A DNA stretch of 64,000 bases, taken from the NCBI GenBank assembly GCA_021785655.1, contig JAJYET010000001.1, positions 122,280 through 186,279 on the forward strand, read 5' to 3'. The notes below the pieces were generated by a model, which was given only the letters and a program-made list of their open reading frames with translations, did no database searches and was not told the origin of the DNA. A program made the position numbers and the translations under genes. Numbering within the stretch: position 1 is the first letter of the stretch; every line of letters begins with the position of its first letter. This DNA comes from a bacterium. Its GTDB lineage: Bacteria > Chloroflexota > Dormibacteria > Aeolococcales > Bog-877. Shown here one piece after another: positions 50,224-60,778 of this stretch.

Positions 50224-51102
50224 CTAGCCCCGCCGGAGAAGGGCCGAGACCCGCTCCACGATCTGCTCTATGGTGTCGGCGACCTCCACCCCGGCCCGCT
50301 CCAGGGCCGCCACCTTGGAGGCGGCGCTCCCGGTGTTCCCCGAGATGATGGCTCCGGCGTGCCCCATCCGCTTTCCCGGCGGGGCGGTGCGGCCGCTGAT
50401 GAAGCCCACCACCGGCTTGGGGTATTGGCGGCCGATGAGCTCGGCCGCCCGCTCCTCGTCGGAGCCCCCGATCTCCCCCGCCATCACCACCAGCTCGGTC
50501 TTGGGGTCGGCGGCGAACAGCTCCAGGACGTCTGAGAAGGAGAGCCCGAGGACCGGGTCTCCGCCGATTCCCACCGCCGTGGACTGGCCGTACCCCGCCG
50601 CTCCCAGCGACTGCATGATCTCGTAGGTGAGGGTGCCGGAGCGGGAGACCACCCCCACCGGGCCCGGCCTGCCGTTCTGGTTGGGGATGATCCCCACCTT
50701 GCTGCGCTCCCCCGGGGACATCAGCCCCGGACAGTTGGGGCCCACCAGGCGGGCTCCCCGCGAGCTGACGTAGGCCCGGGCGCGGACCATGTCGTTGACC
50801 GGGATCAGCTCGGTGATGCAGACCACCAGCTGCAACCCCGCCGCGGCCGCCTCCATCATGGCGTCGGCGGCGAACGCCGGCGGGACGAACACCCCGGACA
50901 CCGTGGCTCCGGTGGCGATCACCGCCTCGGCCACCGAGTCGAAGACCGGGCGTCCGAGGTGCTGGCTGCCCCCCTTCCCCGGCGACACCCCGGCCACCAC
51001 GTTGGTCCCGAACTCGATCATCTGCTGGGTGTGGAAGGTGCCCTCGCTGCCGGTCATGCCCTGCACCAGGACCCGGGACTCCGAGTTCAACAGGATGCTC
51101 AT
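50224..51102 (-). CDS. sucD: Succinate--CoA ligase, alpha subunit
   Basis: 292 residues. The N-terminal CoA-binding Rossmann domain has [16 protein letters not shown]. The active-site His that carries phosphate is in [12 protein letters not shown] (near residue 248), preceded by the phosphate loop in [12 protein letters not shown]. With SucC it converts succinyl-CoA to succinate with formation of ATP or GTP. Its place directly after methylmalonyl-CoA pathway genes ties it to propionyl-CoA catabolism. ATG 51102 overlaps the sucC stop. Confidence 0.95.
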   Translation of the reverse strand: MSILLNSESRVLVQGMTGSEGTFHTQQMIEFGTNVVAGVSPGKGGSQHLGRPVFDSVAEAVIATGATVSGVFVPPAFAADAMMEAAAAGLQLVVCITELIPVNDMVRARAYVSSRGARLVGPNCPGLMSPGERSKVGIIPNQNGRPGPVGVVSRSGTLTYEIMQSLGAAGYGQSTAVGIGGDPVLGLSFSDVLELFAADPKTELVVMAGEIGGSDEERAAELIGRQYPKPVVGFISGRTAPPGKRMGHAGAIISGNTGSAASKVAALERAGVEVADTIEQIVERVSALLRRG

Positions 51103-52283
51103 CGGCCGGCCCCCGCCACCATCTCCACCACTCGCCGGGCCGCCTCCGGGGCGGAGACCGCGGGGGTTATGCCCGCCTCCTCCAGGAGCCGCCGGCCCTC
51201 CTCCTCCCGGGTTCCGGTCATCCGCACCACGAGAGGCAGCTTGATCTGCAGTTCGTCGCGGGCCTGGATCAGCCCCTTGGCGACCTCGTCGCCCCTCGTG
51301 ATCCCCCCGAAGATGTTCACGAAGATCCCCTTGACCTCGGGATCCAGGAGCACCATCTCCAACGCCTGGCGGACCACCTCGGCCTTGGCGCCGCCGCCGA
51401 TGTCCAGGAAGTTGGCGGGACTTCCCCCCTGCTGCTTGACCAGGTCCAGGGTGCTCATCACCAGTCCGGCGCCGTTGCCGATGACCCCGATGTCCCCCCC
51501 GAGATGCACGTAGGTGAGCCCCCGCCGCCTGGCCTCCACCTCCAGCTGATCATCCCCGCTGGAGGCGGCCTCGGCGTCTCCGCCCAGCTCCCGGACCAGA
51601 TCCTGGTGGCGATACTCGGCGTTCTGGTCCACCTCCACCTTGCCGTCCCCGGCGATCAGCTGGCCGGAGCGGGTGATCACCAGGGGGTTGATCTCGCAGA
51701 GGGTGGCGTCCAGCCGCTGGCACAGCTGGTAGAGCCGCCGCACCAGCGGGACCATCAGGCCCAGGAGGCGGGAACGCTCCAGGACCTGCTCCCCCTGGGC
51801 GCTGGCCAGGGCGTTCAGGGTGAGCTGGCGGATCTCGAACGGCAGGGGCCCGGAGAAGGGGTCCGGCCAGAGCTTGGCGATCTTCTCGGGGGTGCGCTCG
51901 GCAACGTCCTCGATCTCCATCCCCCCGGCGAAGGAGAGCAGCACCGCCAGCCGGCGGCGGTCCCGGTCCAGGGTGACCCCGAGGTAGAGCTCCTGGCCGA
52001 TGTCCAGCAACTCCTCCAGGAGGACCGCCGGAACCCGGTAGCCGCGGATCTCCATCTGCAGGATTTGGCTCGCGGCCGCTCGGGCCTCCTCGGGCGACCG
52101 GGCCACCTTGACCCCGCCCGCCTTGCCCCGGCCCCCTATCGGGACCTGGGCCTTGACCACCACCTCACCCAGCTCACGGGCGGCGGACTCCGCCTCCCCT
52201 GGCGTCCGCGCCACCCGCCCCATGGGGCACTCGATGCCCTCGCTGCGGAACTGCGCCTTGGCCTGATGCTCCAGGAGCTTCAC
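51099..52283 (-). CDS. sucC: Succinate--CoA ligase, beta subunit
   Basis: 394-residue ATP-grasp subunit. [11 protein letters not shown] opens the protein, [19 protein letters not shown] binds nucleotide, CEINPLVI carries the Mg ligands, and [15 protein letters not shown] is the CoA-ligase signature. I chose GTG 52283 (GGAGG five bases upstream), because it aligns with the usual N-terminus; GTG 52289 is two codons earlier. It overlaps sucD by four bases (ATGA). Confidence 0.95.
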   Translation of the reverse strand: MKLLEHQAKAQFRSEGIECPMGRVARTPGEAESAARELGEVVVKAQVPIGGRGKAGGVKVARSPEEARAAASQILQMEIRGYRVPAVLLEELLDIGQELYLGVTLDRDRRRLAVLLSFAGGMEIEDVAERTPEKIAKLWPDPFSGPLPFEIRQLTLNALASAQGEQVLERSRLLGLMVPLVRRLYQLCQRLDATLCEINPLVITRSGQLIAGDGKVEVDQNAEYRHQDLVRELGGDAEAASSGDDQLEVEARRRGLTYVHLGGDIGVIGNGAGLVMSTLDLVKQQGGSPANFLDIGGGAKAEVVRQALEMVLLDPEVKGIFVNIFGGITRGDEVAKGLIQARDELQIKLPLVVRMTGTREEEGRRLLEEAGITPAVSAPEAARRVVEMVAGAGR

Positions 52284-52373
52284 ATGCACCTCCCTCGGGC
52301 CGGCCCGCGGCCGCCCTCCTGACCTCTGCCCAGTTTAGGGGCCGCCACCTCCGGGGATCTCGGCCCGGCGCGG

Positions 52374-53942
52374 CTAGAGCGGGATGTTGCCGTGGCGGCG
52401 GCGGGGAGGGTCCACCCGCTTGGTGCGCGCCATCCGCAGCGCCCTGATCAGGGCGCTGCGGGTCTGCCGGGGCTCGATCACGTCGTCCAGGTAGCCGCGC
52501 TCCGCAGCCAGGTAGGGGTTGGCGAACTGCTCCCGGTAGTCGGTGATCAGCTCCTCCTCGGTGCGCTGGCCCTGACTCCGGCGGCCGAGGAACCGGACCG
52601 CCCCCTCCGCTCCCATCACCGCTATCTCGGCAGTGGGCCAGGCGCAGTTGTAGTCGGCACCCAGGTGCTTGCTGCACATGACGTCATAGGCCCCGCCGTA
52701 GGCCTTGCGGGTGATCACCGTCAGCTTGGGGACCGTGGCCTCGGCGAAGGCGTAGAGCAGCTTGGCCCCGTGGCGGATGATCCCGGAGTGCTCCTGGTCG
52801 CTCCCCGGCAGGAACCCGGGCACGTCCACCAGGGTGAGTAGGGGGATGTTGAAGGCGTCGCAGAAGCGCACGAAACGGGCCCCCTTCACCGAGGCGGAGA
52901 TGTCCAGGGCGCCGGCCAGGTGGCGGGGCTGGTTGGCCACCACCCCGACGCTCGTCCCGTCCATCCGGGCAAAGCCCACGATGAGGTTGGGGGCGAACAG
53001 CGGCTGGACCTCCAGGAACTCCCCGGAGTCCACCACCCGGCGGATCACCTCCCGCATCTCGTATGGCTCCCGGTGGCTATCGGGGATCAGCGCCTGGAGC
53101 TCGGGGTCGGCGCGATCCACGGGATCCGAGCAGGGAATCCTGGGCGGGGGCTCGGAGCTGTTCTGGGGGAGATAGGAGAGGAGGGACCGCACCTGCTGGA
53201 AGGCCTCGTCCTCGCTGCGCGCCTCGAAGTGGGCCACCCCGCTCCGCTGGGAGTGGACGTCCGCCCCGCCCAGCTGCTCGAAGTCGACATCCTCCCCGGT
53301 GGTCACCCGCACCACCTCGGGTCCGGTGATGAACATGTAGCCCACCTGACGGACCATGAAGGTGAAGTCGGTGATCGCCGGGGAGTAGACGGCCCCGCCG
53401 GTGCAGGGGCCGGCGATCACCGAGAGCTGGGGGATCACCCCGCTGCAGCGCACGTTGCGGTAGAAGATGTCGGCGTAGCCGGCGAGGGCCACCACCCCCT
53501 CCTGGATCCTGGCCCCGGCGCTGTCGTTGATCCCCACCAGGGGGCAGCCAGTGCGCTCGGCGAGGTCCATCACCTTGCAGACCTTCTCCGCGAAGGCCTC
53601 TCCCAGGGACCCGCCCATGAAGGAGGCGTCGTGGGAGAAGACGAACACCTGCCTCCCCCCCACCGTGCCGAAGCCGGTGACCACCCCGTCGCCTGCGGCC
53701 CGCCTCTCGGCCATGTCGAACTGGTCGGAGCGATGGGTCACAAAGGCATCAAGCTCGGTGAAACTGTCCGGGTCCAGCAGGCGGCGGATCCGCTCCCGAG
53801 CGGTCAGCTTTCCCCGGCGCCGCTGCGCCCGCTCGGCCTCCCCACCCCGGTGGACGGCGTCGTGGCGGCGCTTGCGCAGCTGGTTGATCAGCCGCTCGTT
53901 CTCCCCCGGCTCCCCGGAGCGCCCCGCCTCGCCACCTGCCAT
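52374..53942 (-). CDS. Acyl-CoA (propionyl-CoA) carboxylase, carboxyltransferase beta subunit
   Basis: 522 residues with two crotonase-fold carboxyltransferase lobes. Seen: LTARERIRRLLDPDSFTELD, FSHDASFMGGSLGEAF, INDSAGARIQEGV, FLPGSDQEHSGIIRHGAKLLYAFAEA and RKAYGGAYDVM. It transfers CO2 from carboxybiotin to propionyl-CoA, giving (S)-methylmalonyl-CoA. The next genes upstream encode epimerase and mutase, which supports propionyl-CoA as substrate. The biotin carboxylase/BCCP alpha subunit is not in the window and must be elsewhere. Confidence 0.92.
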   Translation of the reverse strand: MAGGEAGRSGEPGENERLINQLRKRRHDAVHRGGEAERAQRRRGKLTARERIRRLLDPDSFTELDAFVTHRSDQFDMAERRAAGDGVVTGFGTVGGRQVFVFSHDASFMGGSLGEAFAEKVCKVMDLAERTGCPLVGINDSAGARIQEGVVALAGYADIFYRNVRCSGVIPQLSVIAGPCTGGAVYSPAITDFTFMVRQVGYMFITGPEVVRVTTGEDVDFEQLGGADVHSQRSGVAHFEARSEDEAFQQVRSLLSYLPQNSSEPPPRIPCSDPVDRADPELQALIPDSHREPYEMREVIRRVVDSGEFLEVQPLFAPNLIVGFARMDGTSVGVVANQPRHLAGALDISASVKGARFVRFCDAFNIPLLTLVDVPGFLPGSDQEHSGIIRHGAKLLYAFAEATVPKLTVITRKAYGGAYDVMCSKHLGADYNCAWPTAEIAVMGAEGAVRFLGRRSQGQRTEEELITDYREQFANPYLAAERGYLDDVIEPRQTRSALIRALRMARTKRVDPPRRRHGNIPL

Positions 53943-53985
53943 CAGCCAATCTTCCCCGAATGGGGGCGGCCGCGGCAGAGCCGCC

Positions 53986-55547
<1,562 letters not shown>

Positions 55548-55566
<19 letters not shown>

Positions 55567-55961
55567 AGCTCCACCAGGACCCCCATGGCTGACGTCGGGT
55601 GGATGAAGGCCACCTGCCGCCCCCGCGCGCCCGGCCGAGGCACCTCGTCGATCAGGAGGGCCCCCCTCGCGCGCCACTCGGCGAGCTCGGCGGTGAGGTC
55701 CGCCACCCCCAGCGCCAGATGGTGGAGCCCCTCGCCCCGCCTCTCCAGGAAGCGCTGCACCGAGGAGTCCGGCCCCCGGCTCGCCAGCAGCTCGAGCTCC
55801 GTCTCGCCAAGCTTGAGGAAGGCCACCTCCACCCCGTCCCCGGCCACCAGCTCGCGATGGCTGGGAGGGCCGGCGAGCGGGCGGTAGAACGCCAGAGCCG
55901 CGTCGAGGTCGCGAACCGCGATCCCGACGTGGTCGACCCGGCGGCCGCTCCAGCTGCTCAC
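55548..55961 (-). CDS. mce: Methylmalonyl-CoA epimerase
   Basis: 137-residue vicinal-oxygen-chelate metalloenzyme that racemises (S)- to (R)-methylmalonyl-CoA. Metal ligands are visible: His in VDHVGIAV (near residue 10), His in GLHHLALGV (near 84) and Glu in GVLVELCQ at the end, plus the catalytic-base region VEVAFLKLG. The start GTG 55961 lies seven bases after TAGACT, so an independent leaderless transcript can begin inside the operon. It overlaps the mutase gene. Confidence 0.93.
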
Positions 55962-55968
55962 CGCTGCC

Positions 55969-55974
55969 AGTCTA
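55969..55974 (-). promoter_or_regulatory. Leaderless -10 element (TAGACT, N7, GTG)
   Basis: TAGACT on the minus strand precedes GTG 55961 by seven bases, in the 19-base gap after the Fe-S oxidoreductase gene. It is an internal promoter for the epimerase-mutase-carboxylase genes. Confidence 0.5.
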
Positions 55975-55980
55975 GGCGGG

Positions 55981-57981
55981 TCAGTAGGTGAGGCCCATCG
56001 ACTCGGCGACCAGGACCGCCACGTCCGCCGCCTGAAGGCTGCCCTGAAGGTCCTGGGAGCTGATGCCCTCCTGGAACATGGTGGCGCAGAAGGGGCACGC
56101 CAGCGCCGCCTGGCCGGCCCCGGTGGCCCGCGCCTGCCGCACACGCACGCGGTTGACCCGCTCCCCCTGCTGCTCCTCCATGAAGACCCTGCCCCCCCCG
56201 GCCCCGCAGCACATGGCGTCCTCGCGGCTCCGCTTCATCTCGGTCAGGCGGACCCCCGGGATCGCCTTCAGCAGCCGGCGGGGAGCGTCGTACTCCTTGT
56301 TCCACCGGCCCAGGTAGCAGGGGTCGTGGTAGGTGAGGTTCCCCTCCTTCAGCTCGCGACTGAGCTGGATGCGCCCCGCGGCCAGGAGCTGCTCCAACAG
56401 CTGGGTGTGATGGACCACCTCGAACTTGGCCCCCAGGTCCGGGTACTCGTTGGCGAAGGTGTTGAGGCAGTGGGGGCAGCTGGCGATCAGCTTGCGGACC
56501 CCGGCCCGCTCCAGCGTCTCCACCACCTGCCCCGCCTGGATCTGGAAGAGGTACTCGTTGCCCAGCCGGCGGGCGGGGTCCCCGTTGCAGATCTCCTGAG
56601 GCCCCAGCACCGCAAAGCTCACCTCGGCGGCGGAGAGCACCCGCACCAGCGCCCGGGCGGTGGGCCAGTTGGACTCGTCGAAGGCGGTGGCGCAGCCCAC
56701 CCAGTACAGGTACTCGGCGTCCGGGTGGTCGGCCAGAAGGGGCACCTCCAGCCCCTCCGCCCAGCGCATCCGGCCCTCCCGCGCCACTCCGAAGGGATTG
56801 CCCCGCTGCTCGATGGAGTCCAGGGCCCGCTGCGCCTCCCGCGGGAGCCTTGACTCCTCCAGCACCAAAGACCGCCTGAGGTCAACGATCACCGGCACGT
56901 GCTCGATGAGCACCGGACACTGCTCCACGCAGGCTCCGCAGGTGGTGCAGGACCAGAGCGTCTCCTCCTCCACGCTCCAATCGAGCAGCCGGTCGCCCCC
57001 CGTCCCCGCCCCCCCATGCCAGGAGCCGGCCGGCGCTGCCTCCCCCCGGGCCCGGGCCACGACCGCGTCGCGGAGGTCGGTCACCAGCAGCTTGGGCGAC
57101 AGCGGCTTGCCGGTGTTGAAGGCGGGGCAGTGGGACTGGCAGCGCCCGCACTCCGTGCAGGTGAGCAGGTCCAGCTGCTGCTTCCAGCTGAGCTGCTGGG
57201 GCTGGGAGACCCCGAAGGTCTCGGCGGCCTCCAGGTCCAGCAGCTTCAGGTGGCGGCCGGCGGGCTCCAGGCTGCGGAAGAAGACGTTGGGAGCCGCGGT
57301 GAGGATGTGCAGGTGCTTGCTCCGCGCCAGGTAGACCAGGAAGCCGGCGATCAGGAGGAGGTGGAGCCAGAGGAAGAGCTCGTGCCAGCCTTCCACCCCC
57401 CCTCGCCCCATGCCCCGGAAGATGCTGGAGACGGCGTCCGAGAAGGGCCGCAGGTTGACCACCTGGTCCTGCCCGGCGGCGATCTGGGTGCCGTACAGAC
57501 CCAGCTGGGTCACCACCACCAGCGCGATGAGCAGGAGGATCCAGGTGGCGTCACGCTGGTGGGAGCCGGCGAAGCGCCGGGGCCGCAGCAGGTAGCGGTT
57601 GAGGGCCGCCAGGGCCAGCCCCACCAGCACCGCCAGGGCCAGAAGGTCCTGGAGGAAGGCGATCGGACCCCACCAGTACTGCTGGTCCAGGTTGAGCGGC
57701 GGCACCAGCGCCTCCAGCCCGGCCTGGAGGATCTCCAGGTTGAGGATGAGAAAGCCCCAGAAGATGAGGAAGTGGGCGAGCCCCGAGAAGGGCCAGCTCA
57801 GCAGCCGGCGCTGGCCCAGGACGAACACCAGAACTCCCCGCAGCCTCTCGCCGAGGTGCCCTGTGCGGCCCTCCGGGGCGGCGGCGCGCAGCGAGGCCAC
57901 CAGGGGTCCGAACCGCCTCCAGCTGAGGGCGGCCGTGAGGGACGCCAGGGCCACCGCGGCCACCGGGCTGAGCCAGATCAC
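55981..57981 (-). CDS. Membrane Fe-S oxidoreductase, ETF:menaquinone oxidoreductase-like (HdrD/GlpC-type)
   Basis: 666 residues. The N-terminal 260 or so hold about six membrane helices of the nitrate-reductase-gamma type, with His residues suitable for heme b (GLAHFLIFWGF, WHELFLWLHLLL). Two 4Fe-4S motifs follow (CTECGRCQSHCP and CTTCGACVEQCP), then two cysteine-rich CCG-type domains (SCPHCLN, HDPCYLGR, MCCGAGGGR, CPFC). This architecture matches the EMO family, which passes electrons from acyl-CoA dehydrogenases via ETF to menaquinone. Its place between beta-oxidation genes supports this. The start GTG 57981 overlaps the stop of the 58-residue gene. Confidence 0.88.
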   Translation of the reverse strand: MIWLSPVAAVALASLTAALSWRRFGPLVASLRAAAPEGRTGHLGERLRGVLVFVLGQRRLLSWPFSGLAHFLIFWGFLILNLEILQAGLEALVPPLNLDQQYWWGPIAFLQDLLALAVLVGLALAALNRYLLRPRRFAGSHQRDATWILLLIALVVVTQLGLYGTQIAAGQDQVVNLRPFSDAVSSIFRGMGRGGVEGWHELFLWLHLLLIAGFLVYLARSKHLHILTAAPNVFFRSLEPAGRHLKLLDLEAAETFGVSQPQQLSWKQQLDLLTCTECGRCQSHCPAFNTGKPLSPKLLVTDLRDAVVARARGEAAPAGSWHGGAGTGGDRLLDWSVEEETLWSCTTCGACVEQCPVLIEHVPVIVDLRRSLVLEESRLPREAQRALDSIEQRGNPFGVAREGRMRWAEGLEVPLLADHPDAEYLYWVGCATAFDESNWPTARALVRVLSAAEVSFAVLGPQEICNGDPARRLGNEYLFQIQAGQVVETLERAGVRKLIASCPHCLNTFANEYPDLGAKFEVVHHTQLLEQLLAAGRIQLSRELKEGNLTYHDPCYLGRWNKEYDAPRRLLKAIPGVRLTEMKRSREDAMCCGAGGGRVFMEEQQGERVNRVRVRQARATGAGQAALACPFCATMFQEGISSQDLQGSLQAADVAVLVAESMGLTY

Positions 57982-58154
57982 GGGTGGTCGAAGACCAGAA
58001 GGAGGGCCAGGGCGCCGAGCCCCACCGCCAGGGTTAGGGCCGCCACCAACCAGTACCAGGACGGCTCTTCGATCCAGAACGGGCCCCACCTCTGCCGGGC
58101 GCCGCGGGTCGAGCTGTTGGGATCCTCCCGGGCCGGCGGGTGGGCCTCGCTCAC
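57978..58154 (-). CDS. 58-residue single-helix membrane protein coupled to the Fe-S oxidoreductase
   Basis: A short frame from GTG 58154 to TGA 57978. It has a polar N-terminus with IEEPSWYW, one C-terminal helix (LVAALTLAVGLGALALLLVF) and the ending DHP. The start is seven bases after TACCAT (leaderless pattern), and the stop overlaps the GTG of the oxidoreductase gene, both strong signs of a real gene. It is likely a small accessory subunit or assembly factor of the membrane complex; the family is unknown to me. Confidence 0.6.
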   Translation of the reverse strand: MSEAHPPAREDPNSSTRGARQRWGPFWIEEPSWYWLVAALTLAVGLGALALLLVFDHP

Positions 58155-58161
58155 GGCCACG

Positions 58162-58167
58162 ATGGTA
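58162..58167 (-). promoter_or_regulatory. Leaderless -10 element (TACCAT, N7, GTG)
   Basis: TACCAT on the minus strand precedes GTG 58154 by seven bases, between the enoyl-CoA hydratase stop and the small membrane protein gene. Confidence 0.45.
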
Positions 58168-58176
58168 GGCGGGCGC

Positions 58177-58965
58177 TCATCCTCCAGTCCAGGCCGGCCG
58201 CCGCTTCTCCAGAAACGCCCTGATGCCCTCCGTCGCATCCGCCGTCCGAAAGGTGGTGTCGAAGTGCCCCAGCTCCTCCCCGAGCCCGGTCGCCAGAGGG
58301 CGGTCCAGCCCCGCCGCGACCGCTCCCTTGATGGCAGCCAGCGCCCGCGGTGCCTGCGCCGCCAGCTTCTCGGCCAGCCCCTGGACCTCGGCCCGCAGCC
58401 GTGCCGGCTCGACCACCCGGTTGACCAGCCCCATGCGAAGGGCCGTCTCCGCGTCGATCTGCTCGCCGCTGAGCAGCAGCTCCAGCGCCCTCCCCCGCCC
58501 CACCAGCCGGGGCAGCCGCTGAGTCCCGCCCCACCCGGGGATGATCCCCAGGAGGATCTCCGGCTGACCCATCCGGCTGGTGGCCGCAGCCACCCGCAGA
58601 TCGCAGGCCATGGCCAGCTCCAGCCCGCCACCGAGGGCGTATCCGTTCACCGCGGCCACGAGAGGCAGGCGGGAGCTCTCCATCTCCAGGGTGAGCCGCT
58701 GGCCGTCCGCGATCTTCTCCCGGGTGGCGTCCGGGCCGTCCAGGACGAACTCGCCGATGTCCGCGCCGGCCACGAAGAACTTCTCCCCCGCCCCGGTGAC
58801 CACCGCCGCCCCCACCTCCGGGTCCTGCTCCAGCCCCAACAGCGCCCGGCGGAGACCTTCCAGGACCTCCCGGTTCAGAGCGTTGGCCGGAGGGTGGTCA
58901 ACCGTGATCCACCCCACCCTCCCCGAGCGCCCGACCGAGACCGGACCCTGCTGCTGCCCCTCCAT
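58177..58965 (-). CDS. Enoyl-CoA hydratase/isomerase
   Basis: 262-residue crotonase-fold enzyme that hydrates trans-2-enoyl-CoA. The oxyanion-hole segment is FFVAGADIGEF, and the two catalytic glutamates are in GGGLELAMACDLR and GQPEILLGIIPGWGGTQRL. I chose ATG 58965 (GGAGG five bases upstream) over GTG 58971. It is the first gene of the co-directional block running to the thiolase at 47815 and is divergent from the coaE group. Confidence 0.93.
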   Translation of the reverse strand: MEGQQQGPVSVGRSGRVGWITVDHPPANALNREVLEGLRRALLGLEQDPEVGAAVVTGAGEKFFVAGADIGEFVLDGPDATREKIADGQRLTLEMESSRLPLVAAVNGYALGGGLELAMACDLRVAAATSRMGQPEILLGIIPGWGGTQRLPRLVGRGRALELLLSGEQIDAETALRMGLVNRVVEPARLRAEVQGLAEKLAAQAPRALAAIKGAVAAGLDRPLATGLGEELGHFDTTFRTADATEGIRAFLEKRRPAWTGG

Positions 58966-58994
58966 CCTCACCTCCCGGCCGCCCGCGGCCCCGC

Positions 58995-59000
58995 TACGCT
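58995..59000 (+). promoter_or_regulatory. Leaderless -10 element (TACGCT, N6, GTG)
   Basis: TACGCT is followed by six bases and the GTG at 59007. Confidence 0.5.
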
Positions 59001-59006
59001 TGCCAC

Positions 59007-59588
59007 GTGGCCGAGCTTACGGATTCGCCCCCTCCCGGGGGGCCGCCCGAGGCGCTGGAGCAGCTCCCGGAGGAGGAGCTGGAGGCTCGGGACGGGGAGC
59101 TGTCCCGGCTGGAGACGGCGGTGCGCCGGCAGCTGGCCCCCCTCCAGGCCGAGCTCGGCACGCTGACCGCGGCGAGGGGCAGGATCGCCACCGAGCGGCG
59201 CCGGCGGGAGCGCCTGACCCAGATGCGCCAGCGGCAGGAGGTGCGCGCCGAGGTTCGGGAGGGAGCCGTCCCCTCCCTGGTGGATGCGGTCTCCTCCCCC
59301 CATCCGCCCGCCTTCGGGGAACCCTCGTTCTCGGAGCTGGAGTTCCTCCTGGAGACCGGGGGCGTGGTCCGCCTCGGCTATCCCGGGTCCAAGACCCAGA
59401 CCCTGCAGATGACCGACGGGAGCTCCACCACCCAGGTCTCCGACCTGGCGGAGGCGCGCCGCCTCTACCGCCTGGGGTGGGAGTTCGGGGTCCCGGCCCG
59501 CCCCGGGGTGCGGGTGCACACCCCCGGCACCCGGCTGGAGCGGCTCCTCGCCGCCGAGCGCTGCTTCCTACGCGCCAAGGAGAGGTGA
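59007..59588 (+). CDS. Coiled-coil protein of unknown function upstream of coaE
   Basis: 193 residues. Residues about 15-85 form an Arg/Glu-rich coiled coil (LETAVRRQLAPLQAELGTLT, then RGRIATERRRRERL). The second half is a compact mixed domain (LEFLLETGGVVRLGYPGSKT, then RLYRLGWEFGVPARPG). No family is recognised. The start GTG 59007 fits the leaderless pattern. The stop is one base before coaE, so the genes are co-transcribed and may be functionally linked. Confidence 0.6.
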   Translation: MAELTDSPPPGGPPEALEQLPEEELEARDGELSRLETAVRRQLAPLQAELGTLTAARGRIATERRRRERLTQMRQRQEVRAEVREGAVPSLVDAVSSPHPPAFGEPSFSELEFLLETGGVVRLGYPGSKTQTLQMTDGSSTTQVSDLAEARRLYRLGWEFGVPARPGVRVHTPGTRLERLLAAERCFLRAKER

Positions 59589-59589
59589 C

Positions 59590-60213
59590 ATGGCCCCCTC
59601 GGACAGCCCGGTGCCGGTGATCGGGCTCACCGGGGGGATCGCCAGTGGGAAGTCCACCGTGGGGGGCATGCTGGCGCAGCTGGGAGCTGCGGTGGTGGAC
59701 GCGGACCAGTTGGCCCGCGAGGTCGTGGCCCTGGGCACTCCCGGTCTCCAGGAGGTGGTCGCCGCCTTCGGCAAGGAAGTCCTGGACGGGGAGGGAAGGC
59801 TGGATCGCGGGCGGCTGGCCGGGCGGGTGTTTGCCGACCCGGAAGAGCGGAGGCGGCTGGAGCAGATCCTCCACCCCAGGATCGCCGAACTGGCGCGCGA
59901 CCGGCTGGCCGCGGCCAGGGGACAGCTGGCGGTCTACCAGGCTCCCCTCATCTTCGAGACTGGGCGGGAGGGCGAGTTCCAGGGCGTGCTCCTGGTGGAC
60001 TGCGACCCGGAACTGCAGCTGGCTCGCCTCAGGGCGCGGGACCGGCTCGGGGAGGCTGGGGCCAGGGCTCGGCTGGCGGCGCAGCTGCCGGCGGCGGAGC
60101 GGCGCCGGCGCGCCACCTGGATCGTGGACAACTCGGGAAGCCTCGAAGACACGAGAGCCCAGCTCCACCGCCTCTGGGAGGGGGATCTGGCGGCTTTGCG
60201 GCGCAGCCCGTGA
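59590..60213 (+). CDS. coaE: Dephospho-CoA kinase
   Basis: 207 residues; it phosphorylates dephospho-CoA, the last step of coenzyme A synthesis. The P-loop is GLTGGIASGKSTVGGML at residue 10, followed by VVDADQLAREVV, LIFETGREGEF (lid/acceptor region) and VDCDPELQLARLRARD. The length is standard. The start is ATG 59590. CoA supply fits the heavy acyl-CoA metabolism encoded on the opposite strand. Confidence 0.94.
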   Translation: MAPSDSPVPVIGLTGGIASGKSTVGGMLAQLGAAVVDADQLAREVVALGTPGLQEVVAAFGKEVLDGEGRLDRGRLAGRVFADPEERRRLEQILHPRIAELARDRLAAARGQLAVYQAPLIFETGREGEFQGVLLVDCDPELQLARLRARDRLGEAGARARLAAQLPAAERRRRATWIVDNSGSLEDTRAQLHRLWEGDLAALRRSP

Positions 60214-60250
60214 ACCCGGCGGCGGAGCGCGCTATGCTGGGGTTCCAGCG

Positions 60251-60769
60251 GTGGTGAACTCGGGCGATCTCTGGATCAAGGTGCCGGAGCCCTTCTGGGG
60301 CGTGGACACTGTGGGATTCAGCGTCCGCTACCCTCTTCAACCGGACTCCGAGCCCCCGGCGGTGGTCCCGTTCGTGGTGGAGGGGGAGGCGCCCCTGATG
60401 CGCAAGCTGGCCCGGGCACTTCAGCTCTTCAGTCAGCGGGAGCTGTACGTCGATCTCCGAAAGCCGGGAGAGGCGTACGGCTGGAGTGACCCGATCCCGC
60501 TCTCCGATCAGGTGGTGGTGATGGGGTTCCGGGACCTCAGCCTGGACGCCGATGGAGACCCGGTGCGGGCGCTGCGGGAGCGGCTGGCGAACCAGCTGGT
60601 TCCGCTGGCCTTCCCCTTCCTGCGCGACTGCGTCCGGGTGGCGGGGCTGAGGCTGGCCGGGCTGATCTCCGTCAAGCTGGTGGCGGGCTCCCTCCCGGAG
60701 ATGGAGCTCACGCTGCCGTTGGAGAAGATCGGGGTGGGCAACGGCGTGCTCACCCTCTCGGAGCTCTGA
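60251..60769 (+). CDS. Conserved-looking hypothetical protein
   Basis: 172 residues, soluble, mixed alpha/beta. It opens LWIKVPEPFWGVDTVGFSVR and ends LPLEKIGVGNGVLTLSEL. No motif or family is recognised. Two GTG codons (60251 and 60254) can start it. TATGCT at 60233-60238 is a possible -10, giving a very short leader of about six bases. It follows coaE after 37 bases and converges with the ABC permease gene (9-base gap). Confidence 0.55.
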   Translation: MVNSGDLWIKVPEPFWGVDTVGFSVRYPLQPDSEPPAVVPFVVEGEAPLMRKLARALQLFSQRELYVDLRKPGEAYGWSDPIPLSDQVVVMGFRDLSLDADGDPVRALRERLANQLVPLAFPFLRDCVRVAGLRLAGLISVKLVAGSLPEMELTLPLEKIGVGNGVLTLSEL

Positions 60770-60778
60770 GGGCGGGCC

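Noticed and set aside
56899..59166. 755-residue open frame on the plus strand
   Set aside because: Antisense to the Fe-S oxidoreductase and enoyl-CoA hydratase. Composition is Gln/Glu/Pro/Gly-rich and unlike real proteins; the opposite strand carries clear motifs.
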